Source: Onchocerca volvulus (taxonomy: Eukaryota; Nematoda; Chromadorea; Rhabditida; Onchocercidae). Taken from it: a DNA stretch of 64,000 bases. The notes below the pieces were generated by a model. The model did no database searches. It was given only the letters and a program-made list of their open reading frames with translations, and was not told the origin of the DNA. Positions 26,612-41,600 of this stretch are shown one piece after another. How positions within the stretch are numbered: position 1 is the stretch's first letter; each line of letters starts with the position of its first letter. The stretch spans positions 8,445,609-8,509,608 of the forward strand of contig HG738137.1 of the NCBI GenBank assembly GCA_000499405.2, read 5' to 3'. Made by a program: the position numbers and the translations under genes.

Positions 26612-26700
26612 GTCTCGATTATCAGTCTTCACTACAAACATGGATAATACCATTACTACAAAAAATCGGAATTCCATCATAATATAGATCGCTTGTTTTT

Positions 26701-27775
26701 TTGCAATGAATTATGAATAAAATCTATTGGAAACACTTGAACTTTTTAGATTCTATATAAATACGATAAATTAAAACTACCATAGAATGAATTTGAAAAT
26801 ATACGGAAATCAACTTAACTCATATTCATAAAATGGAAATGAAATAATGATTTTTATATAGTTTATATGATCCTGCTTCATAAATTTTTTAGAATATTGT
26901 CATTTTAATCGAATTAAGCCAAATGACATAGGACAAAACAAATTTTTGGCATAATCTTTGCTTACACTTTTTGTCATCTCTTTTCCCTTTTTATTTTTTC
27001 TTTGTGTGATGGAATAAATTGCACCTTTTTACTTTCGAAATGTTTTAAAAAATCGAATCTAATTAGATCCAATTAGGTTCGATTTTTATCAATTTTTCTG
27101 AATTATATTAGCTGTTTTCGAAAATACTTAAAATTTGATAAAAAGTTTCTATCAAAACTCAGTTTTGGATCATAATTCGCTGAAAAATTTATTTGATTAG
27201 AAAAAATAAATGGGAAGTTACACTTGGAATATATTTTTTAATCCTTTATTCTATAAAAAAATTTACATTTTTTTGAAAAGGCATAAATTCGTTTTGAAAT
27301 TATTTCAATGATCAGGATTTACCAACATTTGAAATTCGTATTCTGTGTTGTGCAGAATTGCAATTGATGCAAAATAATCACGAAGAGTATTTAGACTGAA
27401 CGAAAACCATCACCGCTTTATTTTACTTCACGCCTGCGATTTATTGTTGATTTCCTGTAAATATTGAATGTATTACCTCCGTTGATGCAATTATAAATAA
27501 TCCCAGAAAGTTTTTCATTAAAAACGATTGTTTTCTTAGTGTATCAAGGAATGTTAAGACAGATTCTTTTGACTCAATTCAACGATGAATATTAAGAAGA
27601 CAAAAGACAAAAAATCTCATCCATTATTGTCATTTGATTTTGGTTTGAGTTGTCACAGATCGTTTTGTCAGTCTCCGTCAAATTAGCCAGTTGTTATTTA
27701 ATTGGTTTCTAATTTTCGTTTATTTATGGATAAACTTTTCCGTAAAACAGCCATCATTTCAGGAAAGCATCGGCA
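26701..27775. other. Intergenic, AT-rich
   Basis: No gene is recognised. A short imperfect hairpin occurs around 27050-27086 (ATCGAATCTAATT paired with AATTAGGTTCGAT). The last 300 bases presumably hold the promoter of the gene starting at 27776; no core element is clear. Confidence 0.55.
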
Positions 27776-30700
27776 ATGAAATTACATCTTGTCACTTCGT
27801 TTCTTATTATAATTCATCAAAATATCGCTCTTCCAAATGATACCACAGGTTATTTCTTGAAAAATTGGCATCTTCATAAATTGTTTATCCTTCAAAAAAG
27901 AATTTTCTTACATTTTAGCAACAGCATCAACCAGTTACAACATAAGGAATTGCCCTGAACATGTCGCAGAATTTATGAACAATATCTATAATTATTTTTG
28001 GCCTAATTTGGAAGCACTTCGCCAGATTGTATCCATTCCAGCAATACGTAACCATTTTGTACAATACTTGGAAAACGGAGATTTAGACAATATGCTAAAG
28101 TATGGTTCAAATTTGTTTTCTCAATTAGTATTTTCTTCTTTTACTTTTGGCAATACAAACTGGAAATTTGAAAATAGTGAAAGAAAAAATGCCAAATATA
28201 TTGCATTTTCTTTCGACAAATCAATTCCAGCGTGAGCCACTTCAAGGAATTTGCCGCGACTGCATTATTTGACCGTCGTTATAAAATTGGATATGTTCGA
28301 CACGCGAATTATTCCCGAGGTTTTTCCCGATATATCATTGGGAATCGATTTACTCTCGAAATGCGGTATTATGCATATTTATATGTTAAATATGTGAGGA
28401 TTGAGCGCAAAAATCTTCGTTGTTCGCTCATAATCTTAACAATAACTCGACGAAAATTCTACCAGAATACTTATGCATAATTGGCCATCCTAATCGAGAA
28501 GTGAGATTCAGAGACAGAGAGATCCGATTTCCATGATTTCGTTAAAATTATTTGCAATTATTGTTTTAGGAAAGTTTCTTTAGTTGGGAAAAAGTCGAAT
28601 ATTTTCGATAAATTTTAAGCAATGAAAAAAAAAAGCTGCGATTTTTGATCAGAATTTATGGCCAGTTCATGTCGACTTGAGTAAAATTGGCTGGAGTGAA
28701 TATTTGATAACCTTATTTGCAACTGAAAATCGCACAGAATGCCTGCAGTTGTGTTGGAATCGTAAAGGTATATTTTTCTAAAGAAGTTAACTATTACGTT
28801 CGCTTTTCATATCTTTTCAAGATATTGGTCGGAATCTTTTGGTATTATATTTTTTTCTGTTCTTTTTTTTCGATTTTTATTCACTCATGAAGCGAAGAAA
28901 TATTCAATAGCGAAGTTTAATTTCTTAACATTTTCAATTAAAAGAACGTTTTCCTTCAACATCCGTGGAACATGGAATGGATGGTTTTATCATACCAAAG
29001 CCATTATTCAACCGCATTATTTTTTACCGTTTACAGTAAGCGTTTACAGTTTTTTGATTATTTTTTATTTCATCTCTTTTTTTTTTTTTTTTTTTTTTCA
29101 CATAATCAGTAAGGATTCGCAGATATCATCAGACTCAGCAAAATTTTATAGTTTTCTCGTTTTATGGCATTCTCAAACGTCTCAATCTCCTGTCTTATCA
29201 TCTTTATCATCTCAAAAGCATTTTCTACTATTTTTTATATACAATTCCTCATCTATATAAATAAAAATGCAAATGCTACCTGTTACTCACGCCTGATCAC
29301 CGGTAAATTCGCAACCGATTTTTTTCAAATTTTGACACAACCTTTTAATCCAATCGACCTTCTTTATAAGTAAATATTGTTACGTTTTTTCACGTGTCAC
29401 GTCCGTGACAACTGAAAATAGGTGAAGAGGTGGGGTTTATTGGATCCGCCTACTTTTTTTTCTGTTATTCTCCTTTTTTCTCCCATCTTTCTTCTTGAGT
29501 AAAAGATACGGTTAGCTTCTGTCTATCTTTTTTTCTGCCATTCTCCTTTTTCCCCCCATCTCTCTCTCTTCTTCTTGGGTAAAAGATGCGGTTAACAATA
29601 ATAATAGAAATTAAACTGGGTTCAATGTGATGACCGTCGCGCGCCAATAAGTGCGCATCATCATCACGCGCTAACAAGGGCACCCTTTCTATCATTTTGT
29701 ATAAGATGTCAAAGGGAGCGGTTTAATGCTCCGATTTTCTTCTTTTTTATTTTATAGTTTTCTCCTTTAGTCGTTGCGCATCATCATCACGCGCTAACAA
29801 AGGCGCTCTTTCTATCATTTTATATTCATTTTNTGAAAACGAATTCATTGCTTTGAATTTTGTATTCATCACATGTCCATTTTATGATAATATTGAATTT
29901 TCACCCATAAAATCTAAAATGCAGCATTTTCATCAACAAGATTTTATCGATAATTTATTGTAAAGGGAGAGCAGTAATGAGATAATGATATTTGGTGGAA
30001 AGAATGTTGAAGTGTCCACATTTGTAGTGAAGACTGACAACGAGACGGAGTTACGAGAACAATTCGAAAGATGGAATGTATGTGTCTTCTTTAATTCTTT
30101 GATGCCAAACAGACTGAACAGAAGACTTTATTAAAGTTTATGTTGATAAAAGTCGTTGTACAGTGCTTAATTCAAGTGAAAACACTACTTTTATAGATTG
30201 AAACAATCTCAAAGTGGAATAACTGCCAGAAAATTGCGGTTCATATCACATCGACCGATTCGAAAGAACCAAAGAACAGTGAAAATTTGTTTAAGTAAGT
30301 CAATCCAATGATTTATGTTTATTAATCAGAAAAAAAAAAAACTATTCGATCTCATGATATATCTGTACGATTATGCAACGAAAGACACTCTTTGATTTGA
30401 AATACACATTATTCAAAATTTTCGGAAACAACGGACGTGCAATAATAATTTCAAGTATTAGTAACTTAATTTTTTAAATATCACATAAATATTCATGTCT
30501 TTTTGCTCTGATTTTCAATAAATTATTTATTTTGCGGTGAAGTATTCGATGACGTAAAATTAGGAACAATTTACTTATCCGCCAATGCAACAAGTTCAGT
30601 ATCCTCATCACTTGATGCATTTCAGCGTGGTTCTATTTATATAATCATAGGTTTGCAAATAAATTATAATTGTTAAGTACATATATTCAAGTTCTTCAAT

Positions 30701-31132
30701 TGTATTGATTAATTTCCATTCTCGATCAATTTAATCTGAATGAGTCATTTGCACAAAACTGTTCCGTTTCCCAATTTTGCATGATGTCTTTCTGATAAGG
30801 ATGAAGTCAATATGATATTAATAGTTTGATAAATAATTCCGTTATTTTTGAATTCACTTTTCAAATATAAGCAACGATAATCAATCTATGTCTGATTGTA
30901 AGGTTTATCAAGATATCTGACTGGATTTCGTTATTTTTCATTTTCTGATTCTTCGGTATTGTTGCATGCATTAAAATTTTGTGAGAAATCAAAACCATCA
31001 ATTGCCATGATAATATTCGAAATAACTGATACGTTCAAACGTGATGACATATTCACGGAATTACAAAAAGTTACTGGGCGTAAACCATTATTCCTTGTGT
31101 GTTTCATATTTCACTATTGCTCGCTTTACTAG
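27776..31132 (+). CDS. Unrecognised multi-exon gene, predicted secreted/ER glycoprotein
   Basis: I do not recognise the family. A consistent exon chain is visible: 27776-27848 (signal peptide-like MKLHLVTSFLIII), 27919-28099, 28231-28393, 28653-28767, 28945-29035, then 29110 onward, 29975-30077, 30197-30294, an exon ending 30650, and 30903-31132 with the stop. Phases match across the first five junctions, from exon 7 to exon 8, and from the exon ending 30650 into the last exon. The end of exon 6 and the start of the ninth exon are unresolved. The coding parts contain several N-glycosylation sequons (N-V-S, N-Y-S, N-R-T, N-E-T, N-A-T), in keeping with passage through the ER. Stretches such as FKEFAATALFDRRYKIGYV and GLSRYLTGFRYF loosely recall the thioredoxin-like b domains of PDI-type proteins, but no CxxC is seen and I do not claim this. 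A pseudogene is possible. Confidence 0.5.
29378..29832. repeat. Repeat inserted in an intron of the 27776-31132 gene
   Basis: This block is GC-richer than its surroundings and has nested direct repeats. A CATTCTCCTTTTTxxCCCATCT..GGTAAAAGAT(A/G)CGGTTA unit occurs at about 29461-29515 and 29538-29598. A GCGCATCATCATCACGCGCT unit occurs at about 29650 and 29775. It starts TGTTACGTTTTTTCACGTG and has AATAAA on the minus strand (about 29440), as an LTR might. It could be a solo LTR or another inserted repeat. Confidence 0.5.
29833..29833. other. Ambiguous base (N)
   Basis: The only N in the window lies at the right edge of the internal repeat, which suggests the assembly was unsure there. Confidence 0.95.
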
Positions 31133-34100
31133 GAAATCTGAATGTCGATATTAGCATATTCTACGTGATAAAAATTCATTCAAAGAATTCAGCAGAATTT
31201 TCCCGATTCGACGAGCTATTTTTGGCTGTAAAATAGAAGGCCAATTGCGCATAATAGTTTTGAAATTTTGATCCACCCGATAACTCTTCAAAGTTCAAAA
31301 TTTGGGAAAGAACAGTTATTGTCTGATTGATTTTAAAAGAGATTTGAAATAATTATTTTCAATGTCATTAAGTTGAATTGACCAATTTCATGATAACATT
31401 TTGTTGTTTCGAAAAGCATTTTTACTCTCAAATGTATGATGGGAAAAGTTTGGCATGCTGGAAGTTTGTTGAATCATTTTTACTTTTTTCGTTGGCAGAT
31501 ATACATCCAAGATACTATTCGTTATATCTTTTTATTTTATTTTTTCGTGAAAAAAAATTTCAATTTCTTCGATAATTAATAAAAATTCAATGTAAAACAT
31601 AATTCTTCACGTAATTAATTAATTAATTACTTTTTTCTGCCGAATTTTTTTTTATCAGTATTTGATAACTTCATATTCTTTAATTGATTGTCAAATTTAG
31701 CTTTAAATTCAGCATTAGTTTATTTTTCGATAGCATGTTATAAATGTATCAGCGAAATATTTTCAATTAAACCAAAATTAAGGATTTTTGTTTGCCAATA
31801 GTTGCAGTAAATTACAGCATTATATGTAAATAGTTCATGTTCTGAATGCTGGTTTAGTAAGTCACTGGTAATGTTAAAGGAATTACTCATTGATTTAATC
31901 GGCAATTCGGCTAATTACCAATCCATAAATTTTGGAGAAATTTCTGTGTGATTGATAAATTTGCATAAAATATCCCGTAAAATTTTGAATAACTTAATTT
32001 CTCACATTTCTCTTTCAACCGTCTTTCAATCGTTTTTCTTCCAACTTATTTTTTGCCAAGCATGTTTGAAAAACAAAAAAAAATTCTAAAGCAACTAAAA
32101 TTATTTCCTGGTATTATTTCCTAGAATCATTTCACAATTAAATCGTTTTGAATGCATAACCATATAAAGAATAATATTAACAAAATATTATCCTGAATTA
32201 ATTTACTAGAAATAATTGGAAATTAAGAATGAAAATTTATACATGCATTATCCAACGGATTATCATTGTTTAAACAAATTCAGTTTAAATCTTTGATTAT
32301 TATCACAGTAATATGGATGAAATTTATCAGTATCACAATCATTGATATATTATTCATATGTTGCTATATGTGACATAGATAATTAAATCTGATTTTAAAA
32401 TTATCTGATTAATCGACACAGTACTACTTCCTTGCATGAATCGTACAATATTTTATATGTATCGCCTAGAGAAGATCTATATTATTACAATTTGTCAATC
32501 TCTTTTACAATTTTCATCTTTTTATCATTTCGTAGAACAATGAAAATAGCAAAAATTATATCAATAAAGAAACTTCAAACTTTGTGACTAGAAAAAAAAA
32601 AAATCTTTCAGTATGAAAATTTTAATAATAAAACATACAAAAAAGTGAAAAATAATTTATGCAATAATGTATAAAAATTGATTATGAAGAGAAATACGCC
32701 TGGAAAAGTTTCAAGTTATCAATGTGATTAAAATGAGATAATGGAACTTTTAAATAATAAATTAAATTATGATATAACAATCAACATTAAAATTTCATGA
32801 GACATCAAAATGTTGATTGAAAATTATAATTTAATTATAATAGCATCAAATTTTAATCTTACAAAACAAATATATTTCTAGTTTATTATAGCATATTTGT
32901 TATTGCTGGTAATAAATTTGGACTAATTTGATGCAATTATTTTAATTTGTATATTTTATTAAATTTAAGCCAATGTTGAAATGAAAGATTTAGAACCAAA
33001 AATTTTTATTTCAATATAGAAATTTTTCCATTCTCATGACTCATTCTCTTATATAACTACTAAATTTGACAAATATTGGTTTCTAAAATTTGAGCTGGCC
33101 ACGAATGGCAGCAATATCAAAATTATCGGGCATGAAAACCAATAAATTTTAAATTTAGAGGAATGCTGCAAATCGGAATTCTTAAAACTTCTTTATTCAT
33201 CTTTTTTTTCTCTCTTATTGTATTGCAAACTATCAGTTAGACTCGCAACTGTTATCATTCAGTTAATGTTGCTACATTCCTGTCATCAATTAAATGAATT
33301 CTGGATAGAAATATCCTGAAATACAAATTCTTAAGCGACTAACTCATATTATTAATGTTGATAAAATTAGCCAAATAACAATTTTGACAATTTTGAAATT
33401 TCGAAAATTATAGTTAAAATAGTTTCAAGTCTTCCAATTCAGAATTTATGCTCCAAATTTTATCGTCTACTTATCAGTTTACTATAATTTATCCTTTCGC
33501 ATTTATGTTGGCATGCTGATCAATTCAAATAAAAGAATAAAGCAAAAAACGAAAAATATGAATAACTAGTTGATGATATCATCCAATGATATTTGTTTGT
33601 GAAATACAATAAAAATCAAAAATTTGATACCAAAAACTGCTAAAAAAGAAAATCAATCTTTAATCTTTACTTCAATATCTATTGTAATTGGAGAATTTAA
33701 ATTATTTCTGACCATTTAAAATATCATGACAACATACACTTACACATAACAGTCAGATAAGCAACTCGAAATTGAATAAAAATCAATGTTTTCCATTTAA
33801 CATATTTAAGGTAATTGAATGGACAAAAATATTTCAAAAAAAAGAAATAATAATTTTAAGATAATAAGATATGAAATATAATAAATAATCTTACAATATG
33901 AAAGATTTCATTCTCAAAAACATTGATTGATAAGAATAAAACAAAAAGTGGAAAAAATGAGAAAAAGTATTATTTATTTTAATTCTTATCATTATCCGTA
34001 ATTTTTGATTATTAAATAAAATTTACATCGAAAGTTAGCGATCATAAACTTATGCTTATGATAAGATTCTCGCTAATTTTCAAATATATATATATATATA

Positions 34101-35177
34101 TATATAATTAATATCTTATCAATCAATAATTAATACCTTACTTTTTTATCTTATTTTGTTAATATTTCATCTTACCAATCAATAATTAATATGTTATTGA
34201 AAATTAATCAATCCTTCGCATACTGCAACCATTTAATTAATATCGCCATATTCTACAATGTATTTATTGGTTATATTCTAAGCTAAAATTATAAAATTAG
34301 TTCGTTTTCTTGTGAATAATACTGTTACGGATAATATTTCTTAAAAATGATATTTATTTGCATACACATTTCAATGTTTCTATAAAAGATAGTATTGAGA
34401 TAGAAAAAATTTTATTACATGTTGCATTTACATATCTTTATATCAATAACACATTATCACCTATTTCCTGATATGATCATGAATGTCATATGCTTGGACG
34501 TAAGAAACATTAAATGATGATTCATGAACATTTGTATGATTATTTTAACTCATCCAGTAATCAATTAGACATCTGTGAAATTACTTTTACTCCATTGTTA
34601 GCTTAGAGATGACTTATCATTAATACATTTTTATATCCCCTTCTCCTATACATATTTCCTTTTACCAGTCTTTTTAAGAAACAAATTTATTGGTAGAGAT
34701 ATTACAGGAATTGATAACAAGCATAATTAGATCTAATAAAAACTAATTAAAGTTCAGAAATTGTGATAATACGATAACCATAACTTTCTGAGTACTCACC
34801 ATCATAGGACTGTTATTTCAACAGAGAGATTGATCAAATGGATGGATCCTTTTAAAGAGAAGCAGAGTGTTTTTTTTTTTTTTTGTAAATGCTTTTTGAT
34901 AAAAATGAAATTTTATTTAATTTATGAAATAAAATTGCCAGAGATCACTATAAACAAATACAAAAAAAAAAGAGAGAGAGTAAATACATTCAAAACGATT
35001 TATCATTTCATTCAATAAACGATACATTAGTCCATTCATTTATACTTATTCGTTTTTCAATTCATTTTTTTAAAAATAATTTTAGATAAATTCTAGACTA
35101 ACTATTTGATTCCTTAAACAATTGAACTGAGACTTCGCCTATGTTTCTCTAATTTTTCTTAAAGAAAAAAAAAAAAA
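31133..35177. other. Intergenic, very AT-rich
   Basis: No gene or RNA gene is recognised in about 4 kb. Frames are short and of biased composition. A (TA)n run lies at 34084-34106. Confidence 0.65.
34084..34106. repeat. (TA)n microsatellite
   Basis: An uninterrupted alternating TA run of about 23 bp. Confidence 0.9.
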
Positions 35178-35464
35178 GTTCACAACATAAACAAGTTTAC
35201 TGATTAGTCGATCGATAATTATATGTTTATACGAACTTTGGTTAATTTCAAAATTTATAAAAAAAAAAGTTACATCGCTAGTAAAGCTTCAAGATCTAAA
35301 CAATTTGAAGTCAAACTACGAAACTACATCATAATAATCATATTGATACGAAGGAAAAGCAAAAAAAAAAAAAAAAAAAACACAAATTTAATGATCATCA
35401 CGTTATTCACGTTAATTCATCTTCCTGTTGTCCCTCATCCATTTTGACTTTCACGTAAAATTAT

Positions 35465-35785
<321 letters not shown>

Positions 35786-35844
35786 TCAACCAACAACAAT
35801 TACAATTAATGCAGACTGATTACATCGCAATAAATGCGGGAGAG

Positions 35845-35853
35845 CTTATATAT
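35845..35853 (-). promoter_or_regulatory. TATA box of H4
   Basis: TATATAAG reads on the minus strand 69-77 bp upstream of the H4 ATG, a position suited to a short histone leader. The matching flank near copy 2 (about 50000-50060) retains related but eroded sequence. Confidence 0.65.
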
Positions 35854-36588
35854 CAACGATGAGTACGACCTCTCCGGGACTCATTCAATATAACACACAA
35901 AATTCACGCCCCCCCTCCTTCTGAATATTCTGCCAAATATTATCCAACGATCAACACTGAATCTAAAATCAAAAATATTAGTGAAATTGCTTGGGTTACG
36001 TGAAAAAATATAAATTACGTGAAAAATGTAAGTTGCGTGGAGAAATATAAGAGTAGGCATGATGAGATTGTGCGAAATGCGAGAATTCATACATTCGGAA
36101 GGAAGAGCGTAACATATATGTGACGAAAAATGCGTTTTAATCATTGAAACTTTACCCTTCTCTTGACAATTATGATGCTTCTAAATTTTGTGTCAGATAT
36201 ATTACATTTCATGCATGCTTTCACGTGCCGTATTTTGCATGTCAACAATACCAAAAAAGGTAAACATTTATTGATCAAAGCAATAGCACACGAGATCATA
36301 TCTGTGCGGCAGATTTTCATAATATTAAACATTATATACAAACAATGGTAAAGATATTGAATATATTGCATAAGACTGAAGAGAGTGATAGGAGGTAGAT
36401 GATAAAGATACGGAGAATACGTTTCGTAGAATTCGATAATCATAACAACTTCGTCTTTTATCTCATTTTACATATCTGTTTGGGAATAAGAATACCTGTA
36501 TTACCTCCCCCCTATGCCACTAAAAAAATGACAAAAAAAAAAGTTTGATAATAAATAATACGGTAGTAATACGCATCCCTTTCGACTT
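35854..36588. other. H4-H2A spacer
   Basis: It has no gene. The part from 36174 to 36588 is almost identical to 50187-50602 in the second unit, while the part before 36174 has diverged. Apparent open frames on both strands (for example 36141-36443 -) are kept only because the DNA itself is nearly identical in the two units, not because of visible coding constraint. Confidence 0.7.
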
Positions 36589-38336
<1,748 letters not shown>

Positions 38337-39289
38337 TTGTGTACACGTAATGTCCAAATGCCTATGTAGGTTGAGATTTTCTGGAAGTGATCTCATCCTT
38401 CCTGTTAAGAGTAAAGTTTTTCAATGAAAAAGAAAGGCTTTAACAAAATTCATTTTTTGGAAATAATGTTGATAGTCTTGGTTTTTCTGATTTAATAGTT
38501 ATGATTTTCGTTGTTTTTGATGCAGCATGTGATAAAATTTCAGAATTTTGGAAATCGCATACTGTTTTTTTTTTTTTTCTAAGCCGTTTGTATATCACTC
38601 TTCATACAGAATATTGGTATGTTCATTGAATTCCCATCAGAATCATGTTCTTGCAGTCTGCAATGAATAAAATTAAATTTATTGTAGTTTGGGCTGCATA
38701 TTTGTACATGAATTAGACATGTTGATTCTTCTTGATAATATTAAATTGGGAGGTCATACCTTATTGCCGACGTAGAGGCAATCAGATTGAGATTGCTTAT
38801 CAAGTCATTCCGTACCTGCTGATAAACAACGGTCACTGAAGTGGAAGTCAGCTAAATATGAATGGTTGGGAATTTACTCAGCGTAACATCGTATATGATT
38901 TGCAACACTTGTATTACAGTCGTCCAATCTAGTATTTTTAATGAACACTGATGGAGGAATGATGCAGTAATGCATTAATTCCTTCCTTATCTGATTATTG
39001 GAATGGCAATGATGATAATAAACTTGATACATCTTGATACTGACCCTGATGTTGTGAGAGGAAGTTGTTTGGAGATTACCAAAAAAGTCTAAATTAAATT
39101 GAACAGTGTTGTGTATCGATAATTTTCGTTGTTTTGATGCAGCAAATGTTGACATTCCAAATCCTGGAAATCGCACTATTATTTTTTCTCTACAGGTCGT
39201 GAAAGTTTTTGTCATGAGAAGTTTTTTGATTAAATAGTTATGATAAAGGTTTTATTGATTGACGAAAGATTTATTCTTCGTATACGTTG
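38337..39289. other. H2B downstream region, homologous to 52350-53120
   Basis: No gene is seen. Blocks such as 38640-38960 align with 52620-52940 but with many differences, unlike the nearly identical region just upstream. The conserved inverted repeat at 38372-38395 is listed separately. Confidence 0.65.
38372..38395 (+). promoter_or_regulatory. Inverted repeat downstream of H2B copy 1
   Basis: TGAGAT pairs with ATCTCA across a 12-nt loop, about 36 bp after the H2B stop. The same 24 bases occur unchanged at 52384-52407 although the neighbouring flank has diverged. It may be an mRNA 3' element, but it does not match the classic histone stem-loop (6-bp stem, 4-nt loop). Confidence 0.4.
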
Positions 39290-39790
39290 TAAGACAATTG
39301 CTGGAGAAATATCATGAATGGAATCGATCACTAGTTTGTTTTTCTTTATTATTACTAATAGAAGAGTTTTGGTGGGATTTGACTGAACTGGGTTGTGGTT
39401 GAGTAGGGATTTAAATGGGCTGGATGCCAGTATGGAGTTTGATTCGAATCGGAGCATAGTCTCAATCCATTCACTCGATGACAGCTTTTTTCTCCAAATG
39501 AATTATCCTAAAATATATAGTAAGTGTTAGCTTATAACATTTTAAACATTGCATATATGGTTATGTTCAGATCGAAAGATAATTGGATAAATGATTTGAC
39601 ACTTTACGCATCAAAACATTTATTTATTTTTTTGTGTAATGAATCATTTGTTTTGGAAAATATTTTAAATATATTGGAAAATCATAGATTATTAATTTAC
39701 TTAATTATTCCGAGATATTTCTATAGTAAAAATACTTTATTTCGATGTATATTGTAAAAATATTTTGGTTATTTCGACATTTTCGACTAA
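39290..39790. repeat. LTR-like direct repeat, left copy
   Basis: This segment resembles 49213-49625 in the same orientation. Shared blocks include ATTATCCTAAAAT, GCATATATGGTTAT, GATTTGACACTTTA and AATGAATCATTTG. It lies immediately 3' (on the minus strand) of an env remnant, where a 3' LTR should be. Confidence 0.5.
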
Positions 39791-39944
39791 AGAAAATTAA
39801 GACCCTTAGAAGGAAGAATTTGAAAAAGATGTAGCGAGAAGTACTTTGTTTCTTGAATTTAGATTGTTTGATGGATATTTCTTTCTCTTTTTATCTGGTG
39901 AAGGGATCTGTATAGTTCCCATAGAAATAGCCATAACTTTTCTT

Positions 39945-40410
39945 TGATTTGAAATTTTAGTGCATGATGTACAAATAGAGTTTGAATTTTATTAATTTTT
40001 ATCATGGTAGCAACCAATAAAACTAAAATACACCAACAGTGATCAATTTCTAATGTATCATTAATTCTTGTATTAATTCTGTAACTTTACCAAGTTTATT
40101 TCCCAATTGCTTTGCTAATTCTTTTCCTTGTTGACTTATTTCTTCCCACAAAAGTTCCTTTTTAAGTTGGTTAGAATTGATTTTTTTCTATTTCTGAGCC
40201 AATATATCCAGATCTGCATTGATTCTTTCGATTTCGAATCTTCTTATTATTCGTATTTAGAATTCGACAATTTTTGAATCGAATTTTCTAAATTTGCACG
40301 GAGTGATTAACAGCTTTCTTTTGCCTCTTTTTACTGTTACGTCATTTTTTTTTTTTTTTTTTTTGTAGTTTTGCAGCTAAAGTGGAATTACTAACTGGCA
40401 TTCATTCATT
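39945..40410 (-). pseudogene. Envelope-like remnant (decayed copy)
   Basis: The minus strand retains the FW-EE, QQGKELAKQL and coiled-coil-to-membrane pattern seen in the intact frame at 24522-25481. It is broken by stops and frameshifts, and by a poly-T run at 40347-40365. It cannot encode a protein. Confidence 0.65.
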
Positions 40411-40561
40411 CAAAAATAGGTTTTTCTGGTTACGATTGTCATCTATTCCATCAATAATAATGAGTTTTCCCGATTTAAATTATTCTAATACTTTTCATCA
40501 GCTTGTTCTTGAATGCTTACTTGTTCTATTTTCCAAAACTGATCTATATCAGAAATTGTTG

Positions 40562-40880
40562 TACGTTTTAGCTATCACTATTTTCTTTTTTATTTAAATT
40601 TAGTCTATTTTAACTGTTATTTTGCAATGTTTATCTTGCGCCTACAACAAAATTATACAGGAAAATGTTGAATCTTATATTGATTTCATGATGTTTTTGG
40701 TCATTAATTTTAGTCCATTTTACATCTTTTTTTTGTTGTCCGTTTTAGGTATCATTAATTTCTTTTGTTTTTAAATTTAGTCTATTTTAACTGTTTTTTT
40801 TTGCAATGTTTATCTTACACCTAAAATAAAGGTTTACCAGGAAACTATTGAATCATTTCTTTATCTGATGGTATTAGCAA
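40562..40880. repeat. Tandem duplication of about 180 bp
   Basis: The block CGTTTTAG(C/G)TATCA..TTAAATTTAGTCTATTTTAACTG..GCAATGTTTATCTT occurs at about 40562-40705 and about 40741-40880. The copies differ by substitutions. Confidence 0.7.
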
Positions 40881-41600
40881 CACATGTGGGTTCTATTGAT
40901 ATTGCGCTTTCATCCCAATTATCACAGGTCCAACTTTTGTACAGAGTAAAAAGAATTCAGATCTTAAATTCTCAGCCTTATCTAGCTGGATAAATTTAAA
41001 GAAGTAATCTGCTCTAGGACGTCAGGTTGTTTCAAAAAATGACTCTTGACTAACAACTCTTGAGACCATTTAGCTGGTCTTGCTTTTTTATTGATCTTAT
41101 TGATGATTTTATTGATATTATTGATTTTCATCCTATTTGACTACTTGCAGTTCGTTTGTTAAGTAGTTTTATTCATTTTTAAATAGTTTGTAATTACTTT
41201 AAACAGTTTTACTTCTTTTTCCAATTTTTATCCTGATTACTCCTTTGATAGCAAAACAAATCTTTGTTGCCTTATTACCAAATGATGCGATTCTTGGTTA
41301 TTGTTTTTCTTTTCTTTGAAGATTCAATCGATTCGTTAATTTCTTGGAAACAAAAGATAATTGTAAACCTATGTCAAATATGCCAAGGCTTTTTGTTGAA
41401 TTTCTGAGTAGCTTGGGTTGACTGTGTTGATTTGATTGCATAAAATAAGGTTCGTTTGCTTTTTTGCATTCCCGTTTCGGTTAATGAATTTGTTATTGCA
41501 GTAGAATCCAATTTTTCTTTGAGTTTAGGAGTTAATTATAATGAACAGTAAGTACTTACGTTTTGAGTCGAATTGATGATGCGTGGCCAATCATTTCATC

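Larger units (their letters stand above)
22500..26700 (-). mobile_element. Bel/Pao-like LTR retroelement, pol deleted
   Basis: Reading on the minus strand, a gag-like region (about 26611-25642) is followed within about 160 bp by an envelope-like frame (25481-24522). In a complete Bel/Pao element protease, reverse transcriptase, RNase H and integrase lie between the two; none of that is here. The stretch about 22500-23400 lies 3' of env. It carries a reverse-strand AATAAA near 22675-22690 and a TTTTGACG..AAACATATTTATCC box (about 23315-23355) related to boxes at 42466, 43095 and 48290, so it may be a decayed LTR. I find no matching 5' LTR next to gag, so the outer limits are approximate. Confidence 0.6.

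Noticed and set aside
27050..27090. GGTTCGATTTT as a possible tRNA T-loop
   Set aside because: No acceptor stem, D-arm or anticodon arm can be drawn around it. It belongs to a small hairpin.
28653..28767. TGF-beta-like motif (VHVDLSKIGWSEYLI)
   Set aside because: The short match to the conserved start of TGF-beta ligand domains lacks the cysteine-knot pattern in the following exons. I treat it as coincidence.
36141..36443. Minus-strand frame conserved at 50106-50456
   Set aside because: Conservation is explained by the nearly identical DNA of the two histone units. It has no recognisable domain and breaks at the edge of the identical tract.
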